A stretch of DNA of 10,868 bases from RGDT01 sp964630925 (GTDB lineage Bacteria; Planctomycetota; Planctomycetia; Gemmatales; Gemmataceae), in contig CAZVZK010000242.1 of NCBI GenBank assembly GCA_964630925.1, positions 1 to 10,868 on the forward strand. Reading direction: 5' to 3'. A program made the translations under genes and the position numbers. This document shows, piece after piece, positions 1 through 6,906 of this stretch (position 1 is its first letter; every line of letters starts with the position of its first letter). The notes under the pieces were generated by a model, which saw only the letters and a list, made by a program, of their open reading frames with translations, searched no databases and was not told the origin of the DNA.

Positions 1-443
1 TCCTGATCGAGCACTTCGCCGGGGCGTTCCCCCTCTGGCTGGCGCCGGAGCAGGCGCGGGTGCTGCCCATCACCGACAAGTCGAACGGGTACGCGAAGCA
101 GGTCGAGGCGCGGCTGAGCGCCGCCGGCTTCCGCGTCACCACCGACACCCGCCCGGAGAAGGTGAACGCGAAGATCGCGGCGGCCTCGCTGGAGAAGGTG
201 CCGTACATGCTGATCGTCGGCGAGAAGGAGGAGGCGAGCGGGGCGGTGTCGCTGCGCGACGAGTCGGACAGGGAGGTGAAGTCGATCAAGGGCAGCCAGG
301 TCTCGGTGGGGCGCGACCTGGGCGCGGTGCCGCTGGCGGACGTGATCGCGCGTTTCAAGCAGGAGGTGGACGAGAAGCGGATCCGGGCGGTCAGCACGGC
401 GTCGGCGGGGCTGACCGACAGCGGGGCGAAGTTCGCGGGGTGA
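1..443 (+). CDS. thrS: Threonyl-tRNA synthetase, C-terminal part (5' end outside window)
   Basis: This is the C-terminal end of threonyl-tRNA synthetase, the cytoplasmic enzyme that charges tRNA-Thr. The frame is already open at base 3, where it reads LIEHFAGAFPLWLAP, the class II synthetase motif 3 region followed by the junction to the anticodon-binding domain. Next come RVLPITDKSNGYA, then EKVNAKI and KVPYMLIVGEKE, which are the hallmark segments of the HGTP anticodon-binding domain of ThrRS. The frame ends with TGA at 441-443 after a short alanine/glycine-rich tail (about 20 residues after FKQEVDEKRIRAV) that is not part of the usual fold. The catalytic domain and start codon lie off the left edge. 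A strong palindrome follows the stop at once. Identification rests on motif recognition and is secure; related HGTP-domain synthetases such as ProRS fit less well. Confidence 0.93.
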   Translation, partial: LIEHFAGAFPLWLAPEQARVLPITDKSNGYAKQVEARLSAAGFRVTTDTRPEKVNAKIAAASLEKVPYMLIVGEKEEASGAVSLRDESDREVKSIKGSQVSVGRDLGAVPLADVIARFKQEVDEKRIRAVSTASAGLTDSGAKFAG

Positions 444-455
444 CGGGCGCTCTCC

Positions 456-514
456 GTGGCGACGGGTTTCCGACTTGTCGAGAGGCGCTCGACGGGTTAG
501 AAACCTGTCGCCAC
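456..514. repeat. Large palindromic repeat made of two smaller hairpins (REP/BIME-like)
   Basis: Arms 456-470 (gtggcgacgggtttc) and 500-514 (gaaacctgtcgccac) are complementary at 14 of 15 positions, the exception being a G-U wobble. Pairing continues inward (472-482 with 488-498, several wobbles) to a five-base loop at 483-487. Each half is also a hairpin by itself: 460-468 with 472-480 (loop tcc) and 490-498 with 502-510 (loop aga). It starts 12 bases after the thrS stop and ends 26 bases before the next start codon, so it could act as a terminator or mRNA stabiliser, but there is no T-tract. The nested symmetry suggests a dispersed palindromic element; copy number cannot be judged from one window. 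Confidence 0.7.
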
Positions 515-540
515 AGTGAGGGCGTGCAGGAGGGCGGGTC

Positions 541-1221
541 ATGGGGCGCGTGCGTCCGGCGGCCGAGTTCGAGAACGTCGAGGAGTTGCTCGAGGCGTTC
601 GGGGGGATCGACGCCCGGCGGATCAGGATGAAGCCGTTGCCTGGGACGGCGACGGAGGCCGATGTCGTGCGCCACAACGAGCGGCTCGCGCCGCCCTGTG
701 AGCTCATCAACGGCACGATGGTGGAGAAGGACATGGGATTCGGCGAGGGGCTTCTCGGCGGTGACCTGTTCTACGTCATCAAGCGGTTTGCCCTGGAACA
801 CGGCCTCGGGGAGGTCGGGCCGGGTGACACGATGATGAAACTGATGCCGGGCCTCGTCCGCCTGCCCGACGTCTGTTTCATCTCGAAAGCGCGGCTCCCC
901 GGCGGCAGGCGGCCGGCCGCGCGGCTCCCGGAGCTGGTCCCCGATCTCGTCGTCGAGGTGCTGAGCAAGGGCAACACGCGCGGCGAGATGTTCCAGAAGC
1001 GGAAGGACTATTTCCTCGCCGGGGTGCTGCTCGTGTGGGAGGTCGATGCGCGCCGCCGTGAGATCGACGTGTACACCGATCCGAAGACATGCGCCACGCT
1101 GACGGAGGCCGACACGCTCACCGGCGGCGCCGTGCTGCCGGGGTTCAGCGTGCCGGTGATGACGGTCTTTGCCGAGGTGCCGCGTGCGGAGCCGAAGCCG
1201 CCGCGGAAGCGGAAGAAGTGA
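541..1221 (+). CDS. Uma2-family (DUF820) PD-(D/E)xK nuclease-like protein
   Basis: A 226-residue protein of the Uma2/DUF820 family, a restriction-endonuclease-like fold that is very abundant in cyanobacteria and planctomycetes and whose function is largely unknown. The family pattern is visible in order: E54 in CELINGTMVEK, PD at 109-110 in RLPDVCFIS, PDLVVEVLS at 134-142 (D135, E139), then K153/K155 in FQKRKDYF and GVLLVWEVD before the final beta strands. D110, E139 and K155 are plausible metal-site residues, so the active site appears intact. The first 45 or so residues are not typical of the family, and the tail is a basic PPRKRKK. The ATG at 541 is supported by AGGAGGG at 528-534. The gene converges on ligA with only six bases between the stop codons. 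Family assignment is firm; nuclease activity is inferred. Confidence 0.85.
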   Translation: MGRVRPAAEFENVEELLEAFGGIDARRIRMKPLPGTATEADVVRHNERLAPPCELINGTMVEKDMGFGEGLLGGDLFYVIKRFALEHGLGEVGPGDTMMKLMPGLVRLPDVCFISKARLPGGRRPAARLPELVPDLVVEVLSKGNTRGEMFQKRKDYFLAGVLLVWEVDARRREIDVYTDPKTCATLTEADTLTGGAVLPGFSVPVMTVFAEVPRAEPKPPRKRKK

Positions 1222-1227
1222 CGGCCC

Positions 1228-3525
1228 TCACACGCCCACCCGCCGGTCGAACTCGGCCTCGTCGATCACCTCCACGCCCAGCTCGCGCGCCCGGGCCAGC
1301 TTGCTGCCGGCGTCTTCCCCCGCCACCACGAAGCTCGTGTTCTTCGACACGGCCGCCCCCGCCTTGCCGCCCTTCTCCGCGATCAGCCTCTCGATGTCGT
1401 GGCGCTTGTACTTCATCAACGTGCCGGTCACCACGACGGTCTTGCCCTCCAGCGGGCCGCCCGCGGCCACGCTTCCGCCCGCCGCGGGGCCGGCCCTGGC
1501 CTGAAGGTCCTTGACCATCGCCTCGAACTCCTCCTCGGTCACCGTCTTGACGCCCAGCTCCTTGGCGCGGTCGAACTTGCTGCCGGCGTCCGTGCCGACG
1601 ATGACGAGGTCGGTACTCTTCGACACGCTGCTGCCGGCCTTTGCGCCGAGCGACGTGATCCGGTCGTTGATGGTGGCCCGCGTGTAGTTGGCCAGCGTGC
1701 CCGTGACCACGATGGTCTTGCCGGCGAACACGGCGGCCGGCCCCGCAGGGGCCGTCTTCACGTCCTCGGTCAGCTTCACGCCGGCGGCGCGGAGGCCGGC
1801 CACCAGGGCGCGGCCCGCATCGCAGTGGAAGAAGGCGCGGATGCTCTTCGCCCGCACCGGGCCGAAGCCGGGCACGGCGGCCAGCTCGGCCTCGCTGGCC
1901 GCGAGGATGGCGTCGAGGGAAGGGAACGACTTGGCCAGGAGCGGCCCCATCTCCTCGCCGACGTTGGGGATGGACAGGCCCCCGAGGAGGCGGCCCAGGC
2001 CGCGGGACTTGCTGGCCTCGATGCCGCGGAGCAGGTTCTGGGCCGTCTTCTTGCCGGTGCGGGGGAGGGTGAGGATCTTCTCCTCGGTGAGGGTGTAGAG
2101 GTCGGCGACGGTCTTCACCAGGCCGCTGGCGACGAGCTGCTCGGCCATCGTCTCGCCCATGCCCTCGATGTCCATGCGGGTGCGTTTGGCGAAGCTCTCC
2201 AGGCGGCCCGCGAGCTGGGCGGGGCAGGTGGCCGTGGCCGTGCAGACGTAGAGGTTGCCCGAGTCGTTGATCCTGACCGGGGAGCCGCACACCACGCAGG
2301 CCCTGGGGAACTCGAACGGCTTCTCCTCGCCCGTGCGTGCCTCCTTGAGGGAGCGGACGACGTAGGGGATGATCTCGCCCTTCTTCACGACGACGATGCT
2401 GTCGCCGACGCGGATGTCCTTCTCCTTCACCTGGGCGGCGTTGTGCAGGCTGGCATGGGTCACGTTGGTCTGGCAGAGGTTGACGGCCTCGAAGCGGGCG
2501 ACGGGCGTCTGCTCGCCGTACTTGCCGACGTGGATCTCGATCTCGAGGAGCTTCGTGATGCCCTGCTCCTCCTCGAACTTGTGGGCCACCGCCCACTTCA
2601 CGTGCTTGGCCGTCGGCCTGATGCGGTCGCGCATCTTCAGGTCGTCCAGCTTGATGACCAGCCCGTCGATGTCGTACGGCAGGTCGAACCGCTTAGCCGC
2701 CCAGGCCTCGCAGCACTTGACCACGGCCTCGATGTCGTCGCACGTCTCGATCCCCGGCGTCACCGCGAAGCCGAGCTCCTTCAACTTCTCCAGCGTCTCC
2801 ATCTGCGACTTCAGCTCCAGGCCCTCGACGTGGCCGGTGGTGTAGGCGAACACGCGGAGCTTGCGCGTGGCCGCCTCGCGCGGGTCGAGCATGCGCACCG
2901 ACCCCGAGGCGAGGTTGCGCGGGTTGGCGGCCTCCTTCTCTCCGCGGGCCTTCAGCTCGGCGTTGCGGGCGGCGAAGTCGGACTTGGTGATGTAGACCTC
3001 GCCGCGCGCCTCGAAGTATTTGGGCGGCCTGGTGCCGCGCAGACGCAGGGGCACGCCGCCGGCGGTCTTGATGTTGTGGGTGACGTCGTCGCCGGTCTCG
3101 CCGTCGCCGCGTGTCACCGCCGTCGTCAACACGCCGTCGATGTAGATGAGCGAGATGCTGGCGCCGTCGATCTTCGGCTCGACGACATACCGCACCTTGG
3201 CCGACGCCCCCAGCTCCTTGCGGACGCGGCCGTCGAACTCGCGCAGGGCGGCCGCGTCGTAGGCGTTGCCGATGGACAGCATCGGCACCTTGTGCTTGAC
3301 GCTCTTGAGGCCGGACACGGGCGCGCCGCCGACGCGCTGCGTGGGGCTGTCGGGGCGGGCCCAGGCGGGATGCTCCTTCTCGAGCCTCTCCAGCTCGGCG
3401 AGGAGCCTGTCGAATTCCTGGTCGGAGATCTCGGTGCGCGACTCGACGTAGTAGAGGTGGTTGTGATGGTTGATGAGGGTGGTGAGCTCGTCGATACGCT
3501 GGGCGGGGCCTTTGGCGGTCGCCAT
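1228..3525 (-). CDS. ligA: NAD+-dependent DNA ligase LigA with two C-terminal BRCT domains
   Basis: Seals nicks in duplex DNA using NAD+, acting in replication and repair. Using the ATG at 3525 (765 residues), the order is: Ia domain with DRLLAELERLE, adenylation domain with the catalytic lysine K118 in EPKIDGASISL, OB fold (HKFEEEQGITKLLEIEIHVG), four-Cys zinc finger (C410, C413, C428, C434), helix-hairpin-helix repeats, then BRCT domains at about 599-673 and 691-765. Typical LigA is about 670 residues with one BRCT; the second one here explains the extra length. An in-frame TTG at 3534 is a possible earlier start, but GAGGA (plus-strand tcctc at 3535-3539) sits nine bases from the ATG and would abut the TTG, so I prefer the ATG. 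The upstream membrane-protein gene ends 15 bases before this start, suggesting co-transcription. Confidence 0.96.
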   Translation of the reverse strand: MATAKGPAQRIDELTTLINHHNHLYYVESRTEISDQEFDRLLAELERLEKEHPAWARPDSPTQRVGGAPVSGLKSVKHKVPMLSIGNAYDAAALREFDGRVRKELGASAKVRYVVEPKIDGASISLIYIDGVLTTAVTRGDGETGDDVTHNIKTAGGVPLRLRGTRPPKYFEARGEVYITKSDFAARNAELKARGEKEAANPRNLASGSVRMLDPREAATRKLRVFAYTTGHVEGLELKSQMETLEKLKELGFAVTPGIETCDDIEAVVKCCEAWAAKRFDLPYDIDGLVIKLDDLKMRDRIRPTAKHVKWAVAHKFEEEQGITKLLEIEIHVGKYGEQTPVARFEAVNLCQTNVTHASLHNAAQVKEKDIRVGDSIVVVKKGEIIPYVVRSLKEARTGEEKPFEFPRACVVCGSPVRINDSGNLYVCTATATCPAQLAGRLESFAKRTRMDIEGMGETMAEQLVASGLVKTVADLYTLTEEKILTLPRTGKKTAQNLLRGIEASKSRGLGRLLGGLSIPNVGEEMGPLLAKSFPSLDAILAASEAELAAVPGFGPVRAKSIRAFFHCDAGRALVAGLRAAGVKLTEDVKTAPAGPAAVFAGKTIVVTGTLANYTRATINDRITSLGAKAGSSVSKSTDLVIVGTDAGSKFDRAKELGVKTVTEEEFEAMVKDLQARAGPAAGGSVAAGGPLEGKTVVVTGTLMKYKRHDIERLIAEKGGKAGAAVSKNTSFVVAGEDAGSKLARARELGVEVIDEAEFDRRVGV

Positions 3526-3540
3526 GAGCGTCAATCCTCG

Positions 3541-4044
3541 TCAATGAGTTTCAGGTGGGTTCGTGGTGGGGATTGTGGCGGATGCCTTCTCGGTTTTCAA
3601 GGTCCGCAGGCGGTCGAGCCACATGCTGGCGAGGCTGAGGATCATGACGGCGGCCAGCTCATACAGGAGCCAGCGCCAGCCGTCGGCGCGGAGGGCGTCG
3701 CGGAAGGCGGAGGGCGGGGGGATCTCGCCGGCGTCGATGGCGCGTTGTTCGAGGACGGGGATGATGGCGTAGGCGAGGGCGGTGATGACAAAGAGGAGGC
3801 CGGCAAGGAGGAGGAGCATGTAGAAGGGGTTGAGGGGCTCGACCTCCCCCCCCCCCGCCGAAGCAACCCCACCCCCCCCGCCCCCTCTCCGCTTCGGGGA
3901 GGGGGGGTCGCCGGAGTTGCGCCCCGGCGATTCCGGCGTCTGGGCGCCGGGGCTGCGCGGCTCTTGGGTTATCCCCTCTCTGGCTTCATCAGGGTCGGGT
4001 GGCACCTGCGTCCTCCGGCCGGCTCCGGGCTGCGATGCCGTCAT
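3541..4044 (-). CDS. Two-transmembrane-segment hypothetical protein, start uncertain
   Basis: I do not recognise this gene. The credible part is the C-terminal 100 residues: a hydrophobic helix at about 74-97 (FYMLLLLAGLLFVITALAYA), a short loop with EQRAIDAGEIPPPSAF, a second helix at about 124-144 (WRWLLYELAAVMILSLASMW) and a charged DRLRTLK tail. It is therefore probably a small inner-membrane protein with both ends on the same side. The first 70 residues are proline/glycine-rich, and residues around 48-67 (PSPKRRGG followed by Gly) are encoded by a G/C-homopolymer hairpin repeat. The ATG at 4044 has no clear ribosome-binding site, so the true start may lie nearer 3850. The stop is 15 bases before ligA, and the gene probably shares its transcript. 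Confidence 0.55.
   Translation of the reverse strand: MTASQPGAGRRTQVPPDPDEAREGITQEPRSPGAQTPESPGRNSGDPPSPKRRGGGGGGVASAGGGEVEPLNPFYMLLLLAGLLFVITALAYAIIPVLEQRAIDAGEIPPPSAFRDALRADGWRWLLYELAAVMILSLASMWLDRLRTLKTEKASATIPTTNPPETH
3846..3912. repeat. C/G homopolymer tracts with an 11-bp hairpin
   Basis: The plus strand has three long C-rich runs and then a G-rich run. The core ccccctctccg / cggggaggggg pairs over 11 positions (one T-G) around a ctt loop. The sequence lies inside the nominal N-terminus of the two-TM gene, where it reads as PSPKRR and poly-Gly. It resembles the C-rich hairpin elements dispersed in many high-GC genomes, and is prone to replication slippage and sequencing error. Confidence 0.6.
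3921..3953. repeat. 9-bp perfect inverted repeat
   Basis: gccccggcg at 3921-3929 is the exact reverse complement of cgccggggc at 3945-3953, with a 15-base loop. It is adjacent to the C/G-tract hairpin and may be part of the same inserted repeat. Function unknown. Confidence 0.45.
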
Positions 4045-4208
4045 TGTCGGAATCGGCGGGGGAGGTGGAAACGGGGGCTGGGGAGGTCACCCGGCCCGCT
4101 GACTCGGGGCCGCTCGCCTGGGCGGCGGTGGCTCGCAACGCCTCGCAAAGGGCCCCTCTGAGCTGGGGCGAGATGCCGGCGAGACGTTGCCGGCTCGCAC
4201 GGACGCCC
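4045..4208. other. Intergenic stretch between protease and two-TM gene, with an interrupted hairpin
   Basis: No convincing gene is visible in these 164 bases. At 4168-4198 there is a 10-bp interrupted stem: gcgag at 4168-4172 pairs with ctcgc at 4194-4198, and ccggc at 4176-4180 pairs with gccgg at 4189-4193, with an atg bulge on the left arm. It begins ten bases past the protease stop as read on the minus strand and could be a transcription end or attenuation site, but it lacks a T-tract. Confidence 0.35.
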
Positions 4209-4985
4209 TCACCCCCGCCGCCGCGCCTCCGCGATCCAGTACAAGAACGCCTTCACCTCGAACGGCTTCAGCCCCGGACGCAGCGACAGGAGGCGCGCCG
4301 CCAGCCCCGTGATGTGGGGCGCCGCCCACGACGTGGCCGGCTGGGCCGCGAACGGCCCCAGCCGGCCCTTGCCGTGCGCCTGCATCTCGACATGCTCCAC
4401 GGGGCGGTACAGGAACTCCAGCGGGCCGAGGCCGTCGCCCTTGTCCACGGACAAGAGGGGCGGGGCGAAGGCCGCCGGGTAGCTGCGTGTGAGCGGGTGG
4501 TCGTTGCTCGCGGCGGCCACCACCAGCACGCCGCGATGATACGCCTCCTCCACGGCCTTCTGCAATTCCTGGCGTTTCTGCCCGGCCTGGAGGCGCGGCT
4601 CGGGGATGCCGAGCGACAGGTTGAGGACGTGACATCCCCAGGCGTCCATGGCGTGGCGCATGGCGCGGATGACGACGCGCGAGTCGCACCCTCCCGCCGG
4701 GCCGAACACGTCGGCGGAATAGAGCGTGGCCTCCGGGGCCAGGCCGAGGATGATGTCGGCCACGGTGGTGCCGTGCGGGCTGCTGGGGCGGCCCTCGTCG
4801 GGCCTCGGCTCATGGGTGTCGTCGCGGAAGACGGCGCCCTCGATGGGGAGGTGCGGGGGCAGGCGTGCGCGGTCGATGCCGCTGTCGATGACGCAGACGC
4901 GGACGCCGACACCGGTGGCGCGAGGGTCGGTGAGCGGGTCCGCCGACGCGAGGAGGCGGAGGATGTCATCGAAAACGTCGCTCAC
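4209..4985 (-). CDS. Compact subtilisin-like serine protease (S8 family)
   Basis: A 258-residue subtilase with an apparently complete catalytic set. Asp34 lies in VCVIDSGID, His71 in HGTTVADI, the oxyanion Asn161 in VVAAASNDHP and the nucleophile Ser219 in ATSWAAPHITG, where Trp replaces the usual Met. There is no prodomain and no signal peptide, so the enzyme may work in the cytoplasm. I chose the GTG at 4985 because the open frame upstream of it is encoded by the GGGATGA tandem repeat (reading LIPHPSSLL) and is unlikely to be native. A GGGGGAGG tract lies just before the GTG, though only one base away. An alternative ATG at 5069, inside the loop of the inverted repeat, would give 286 residues. 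The gene follows a response regulator on the same strand. The substrate is unknown. Confidence 0.85.
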   Translation of the reverse strand: MSDVFDDILRLLASADPLTDPRATGVGVRVCVIDSGIDRARLPPHLPIEGAVFRDDTHEPRPDEGRPSSPHGTTVADIILGLAPEATLYSADVFGPAGGCDSRVVIRAMRHAMDAWGCHVLNLSLGIPEPRLQAGQKRQELQKAVEEAYHRGVLVVAAASNDHPLTRSYPAAFAPPLLSVDKGDGLGPLEFLYRPVEHVEMQAHGKGRLGPFAAQPATSWAAPHITGLAARLLSLRPGLKPFEVKAFLYWIAEARRRG

Positions 4986-4998
4986 GCCTCCCCCCCAG

Positions 4999-5097
4999 AG
5001 TAGGGATGAGGGATGAGGGATGAGGGATGAAAGGAAGAAGGGACAGCCGATGGCGGGCTGCTCCCTCATCCCTCATCCCTCATCCCTCATCCCTACT
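4999..5097. repeat. 32-bp perfect inverted repeat whose arms are GGGATGA tandem repeats
   Basis: The left arm 4999-5030 contains four copies of the 7-bp unit gggatga, and the right arm 5066-5097 is its exact reverse complement (tccctca units). The loop is 35 bases, 5031-5065. The right arm encodes the last seven residues and the stop codon of the response-regulator gene. The left arm sits just ahead of the protease GTG, so on the minus strand the structure falls precisely between the two genes. It could act as a terminator or processing site. Tandem units in inverted orientation suggest a dispersed repeat element. Confidence 0.85.
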
Positions 5098-6245
5098 ACG
5101 GTGTCCAACAGCCCGCCCAGCGCCTCGACCATCCGCAGGCAGTGCTCCAGCGCCGGCTCGCCGTGGCGGGCGGCCAGCGCGTGGATCGCCTCCGCCAGCT
5201 TCATCGTGCCGTCCGGCGCCAGGGCCGTGGGCGGGGCCTCGGCCGCCGGGGCGACCCCGTCACGCAGGCGGGCGGCGGCCTGCAGCGCCTGCGCCAGGGT
5301 GGCATTCATTCGCCGGCCGGCGAGGGACTGCCGCAGGAGGTCCTCGCCCATCGCGGCCAGCTCGGCGGCCAGACGCTCGTCGGCGGGCGAGAAGCCGCCC
5401 GGCTTGTCGAACAGCTCGAGCACCGCCTGCACGCCGGGGGCCACGTCCATCGGGGCGAGCAGGAGGCTCTTCCGGCCACGCTGCCAGGGCTGGGCCTCGA
5501 CGCCGTTGAGGGACGCATCCGGGATGCAGGGCCGGCGCAGGCTGAGGGCGGCGGCGGCGAGCGAGGACGCGAACGGCGCGATCGGGCCGGGGAGGGGGCG
5601 GCCGTCGAGGCCGTAGGCGGCCACGCGCTCGGCGGGGGTGTGCGACTCGTCGTAGGCGCGGGCGAAGAGGACGGCGTCGGCGGCGCCGGTGGCGGCGCAG
5701 GCGAGGCGGGCGAGGGCGCGGACGCCCTCGCCCAGGGGGACGGGGTCGTCGAGCTGGGCGGCGGCCTGGCAGATGGGGAGGGCGCGGCTGACGGCGTCGG
5801 AGAAGGCGGCGAGGCCGGCCTGGATGCGGCGCTCGCGGCGGGCGGGGCGGATGCGGTCCAGCTGGCGGCGCACGGCGGCGAGGAAGGAGTCGCGGCTGAG
5901 GTCCTGGTTCTTGTCGAGGTAGTCGCGCACGCCGAGGCGCATGGCCATCAGGGGGGTGGCGCGGTGGGCGTAGCCGGTGACCATGATGGCGGCGATGTCG
6001 GGGTTGAAGACGGCGAGGTCTTCGAGGAGGCGGAGGCCGTCCATGCCCGTGCCGAGGTTCCAGTCGAGGATGGCGAGGTCGATGACGTTGGAGTCGGCGA
6101 GCTGGAGGGCGGCGGCGGCGTCCCCCGCGGAGAGGAGCGTGACGCCGAGGCCGGCCTCGGAGAGCCAGCCGAGGAAGGTCTGCCGCACCGTCGCCTCGTC
6201 ATCGACGACGAGGACCGTCTCCGCCGTGCCGTTCCGGTCTGCCAT
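5073..6245 (-). CDS. Response regulator: receiver (REC) domain plus GAF-like domain
   Basis: A 390-residue signalling protein. The receiver domain covers about residues 8-130: acidic pair D15-D16 in VLVVDDE, phosphoacceptor D61 in AILDWNLG, T90 in IMVTGYA and K112 in YLDKNQ, so all the phosphorylation residues are present. Residues of about 170-310 look like a GAF sensor domain (ALARLACAATGAADAVLFA, LLLAPMDVAPGVQAVLELFD, FSPADERLAAELAAMGEDLL), followed by an Ala-rich helical tail. There is no DNA-binding or cyclase output domain, so it probably acts through protein or ligand binding. The ATG at 6245 is preceded by GGGAGG four bases upstream; the frame is open further upstream but shows no domain there. 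The final seven codons lie inside the GGGATGA inverted repeat. No partner kinase is in the window. Confidence 0.88.
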   Translation of the reverse strand: MADRNGTAETVLVVDDEATVRQTFLGWLSEAGLGVTLLSAGDAAAALQLADSNVIDLAILDWNLGTGMDGLRLLEDLAVFNPDIAAIMVTGYAHRATPLMAMRLGVRDYLDKNQDLSRDSFLAAVRRQLDRIRPARRERRIQAGLAAFSDAVSRALPICQAAAQLDDPVPLGEGVRALARLACAATGAADAVLFARAYDESHTPAERVAAYGLDGRPLPGPIAPFASSLAAAALSLRRPCIPDASLNGVEAQPWQRGRKSLLLAPMDVAPGVQAVLELFDKPGGFSPADERLAAELAAMGEDLLRQSLAGRRMNATLAQALQAAARLRDGVAPAAEAPPTALAPDGTMKLAEAIHALAARHGEPALEHCLRMVEALGGLLDTVVGMRDEG

Positions 6246-6332
6246 ACCGCCTCCCGCCGTTCTCTCTTTCCATGATAACGCGCCAGGCGGGATTGGTTGC
6301 GCCCGGGCCTCATCATTCCTCCCTCTTTCCCC

Positions 6333-6362
6333 TTGACGGGCGGCAGGGGGGCGCTCTACGAT
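6333..6362 (+). promoter_or_regulatory. Candidate sigma-70-type promoter
   Basis: TTGACG at 6333-6338 (5 of 6 to the -35 consensus) and TACGAT at 6357-6362 (4 of 6 to the -10) are separated by 18 bases. Transcription would begin near 6369, about 32 bases before the GTG of the small secreted protein and pointing toward the DUF1559/selenoprotein cluster. It lies in the divergent gap with the response regulator. This is pattern-based and untested. Confidence 0.45.
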
Positions 6363-6400
6363 CAGATAATCAATCAACCTCTCTGTGCGGTGGCTCCCTC

Positions 6401-6760
6401 GTGCCCCGTCGCGATACCTCCACCCTGGTGAAGGCCCTGGCAGGGCTCCTCGTCCTGCTGGCGTACGGCCCATTCACCCCGGAGGCGTCTGCGGCGTGCG
6501 GCGACCACGTCCGCACGGCCAGGGACACGGCGGCGCCGATGCCGCACGAGCGGGCGCCCTGCACCGGGCCGCTGTGTCAACAGTCCAAGGACCTGCCCAC
6601 CACGCCGCCCGCGCCCGCCCCGGACCAGAACGAGGGCCGCGACGCCGCCCTCGAATCGCCCACGCCGACGACCCCCGCCCTCTCCTCCTACGTCGCCGGC
6701 CAGGCCTACCTCACGCTCGACGGGCCGGCACGCACCATCTTCCACCCCCCGCGCGCCTGA
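6401..6760 (+). CDS. Small secreted Cys-containing hypothetical protein
   Basis: I do not recognise a named family. Starting at GTG 6401 the product is 119 residues, beginning with a basic stretch (PRRDTSTLVK) and a hydrophobic core (ALAGLLVLLAYGPF) ending in EASAACGDH, a good Sec signal peptide with cleavage near ASA. The mature part is short, proline-rich and low in predicted structure. It has three cysteines, one just after the signal peptide and two in PCTGPLCQQS (CX4C), which could form disulfides or bind metal. The C-terminus is LTLDGPARTIFHPPRA. The start is inferred from the signal peptide and the promoter-like site; the ribosome-binding site is weak, and the frame stays open upstream to 6272 without signal-like features. 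Codon pattern and position fit a real gene. Confidence 0.55.
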   Translation: MPRRDTSTLVKALAGLLVLLAYGPFTPEASAACGDHVRTARDTAAPMPHERAPCTGPLCQQSKDLPTTPPAPAPDQNEGRDAALESPTPTTPALSSYVAGQAYLTLDGPARTIFHPPRA

Positions 6761-6838
6761 GACGCCACGCCCGCGCCATCAGGTGTCTCCGCGCTTCCGT
6801 GCGCGCCTCATCACGATCCCAGCTCCGAATTCCGTCAT

Positions 6839-6860
6839 CGCGGCGCATCCGCGCGCCGCG
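6839..6860. repeat. 8-bp inverted repeat upstream of the DUF1559 gene
   Basis: cgcggcgc at 6839-6846 pairs perfectly with gcgccgcg at 6853-6860 around a six-base loop. It lies in the 146-base gap between the small secreted protein and the DUF1559 start, 46 bases before the ATG. It could be an attenuator, a terminator without a T-tract, or an mRNA stabiliser. The rest of that gap shows no gene. Confidence 0.4.
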
Positions 6861-6906
6861 GCGATTCATCCGCGATCATCCATTCATCCTTCGCCGGGGG
6901 TGTCCC

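Noticed and set aside
1399..4161. Very long plus-strand open frame across ligA
   Set aside because: Its product is an Ala/Gly/Asp/His-rich string with no domain, and it runs antisense to a clear LigA. It is a high-GC codon-bias shadow.
4986..5069. N-terminal extension of the protease to the ATG at 5069 as a hydrophobic leader
   Set aside because: Part of it is a translation of the GGGATGA repeat (LIPHPSSLL) and it does not look like a signal peptide. It cannot be excluded entirely.
4999..5097. CRISPR-like array from the repeated 7-bp units
   Set aside because: Units are contiguous with no spacers and the two blocks are inverted; this is a tandem/inverted repeat.
5142..6275. Plus-strand open frame opposite the response regulator
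   Set aside because: Gly/Glu/Ala-rich without motifs, while the minus strand encodes intact REC residues.
6246..6473. N-terminal extension of the response regulator to 6473
   Set aside because: The extension has no domain character, overlaps the promoter-like site and the small secreted gene, and the ATG at 6245 has a good ribosome-binding site.
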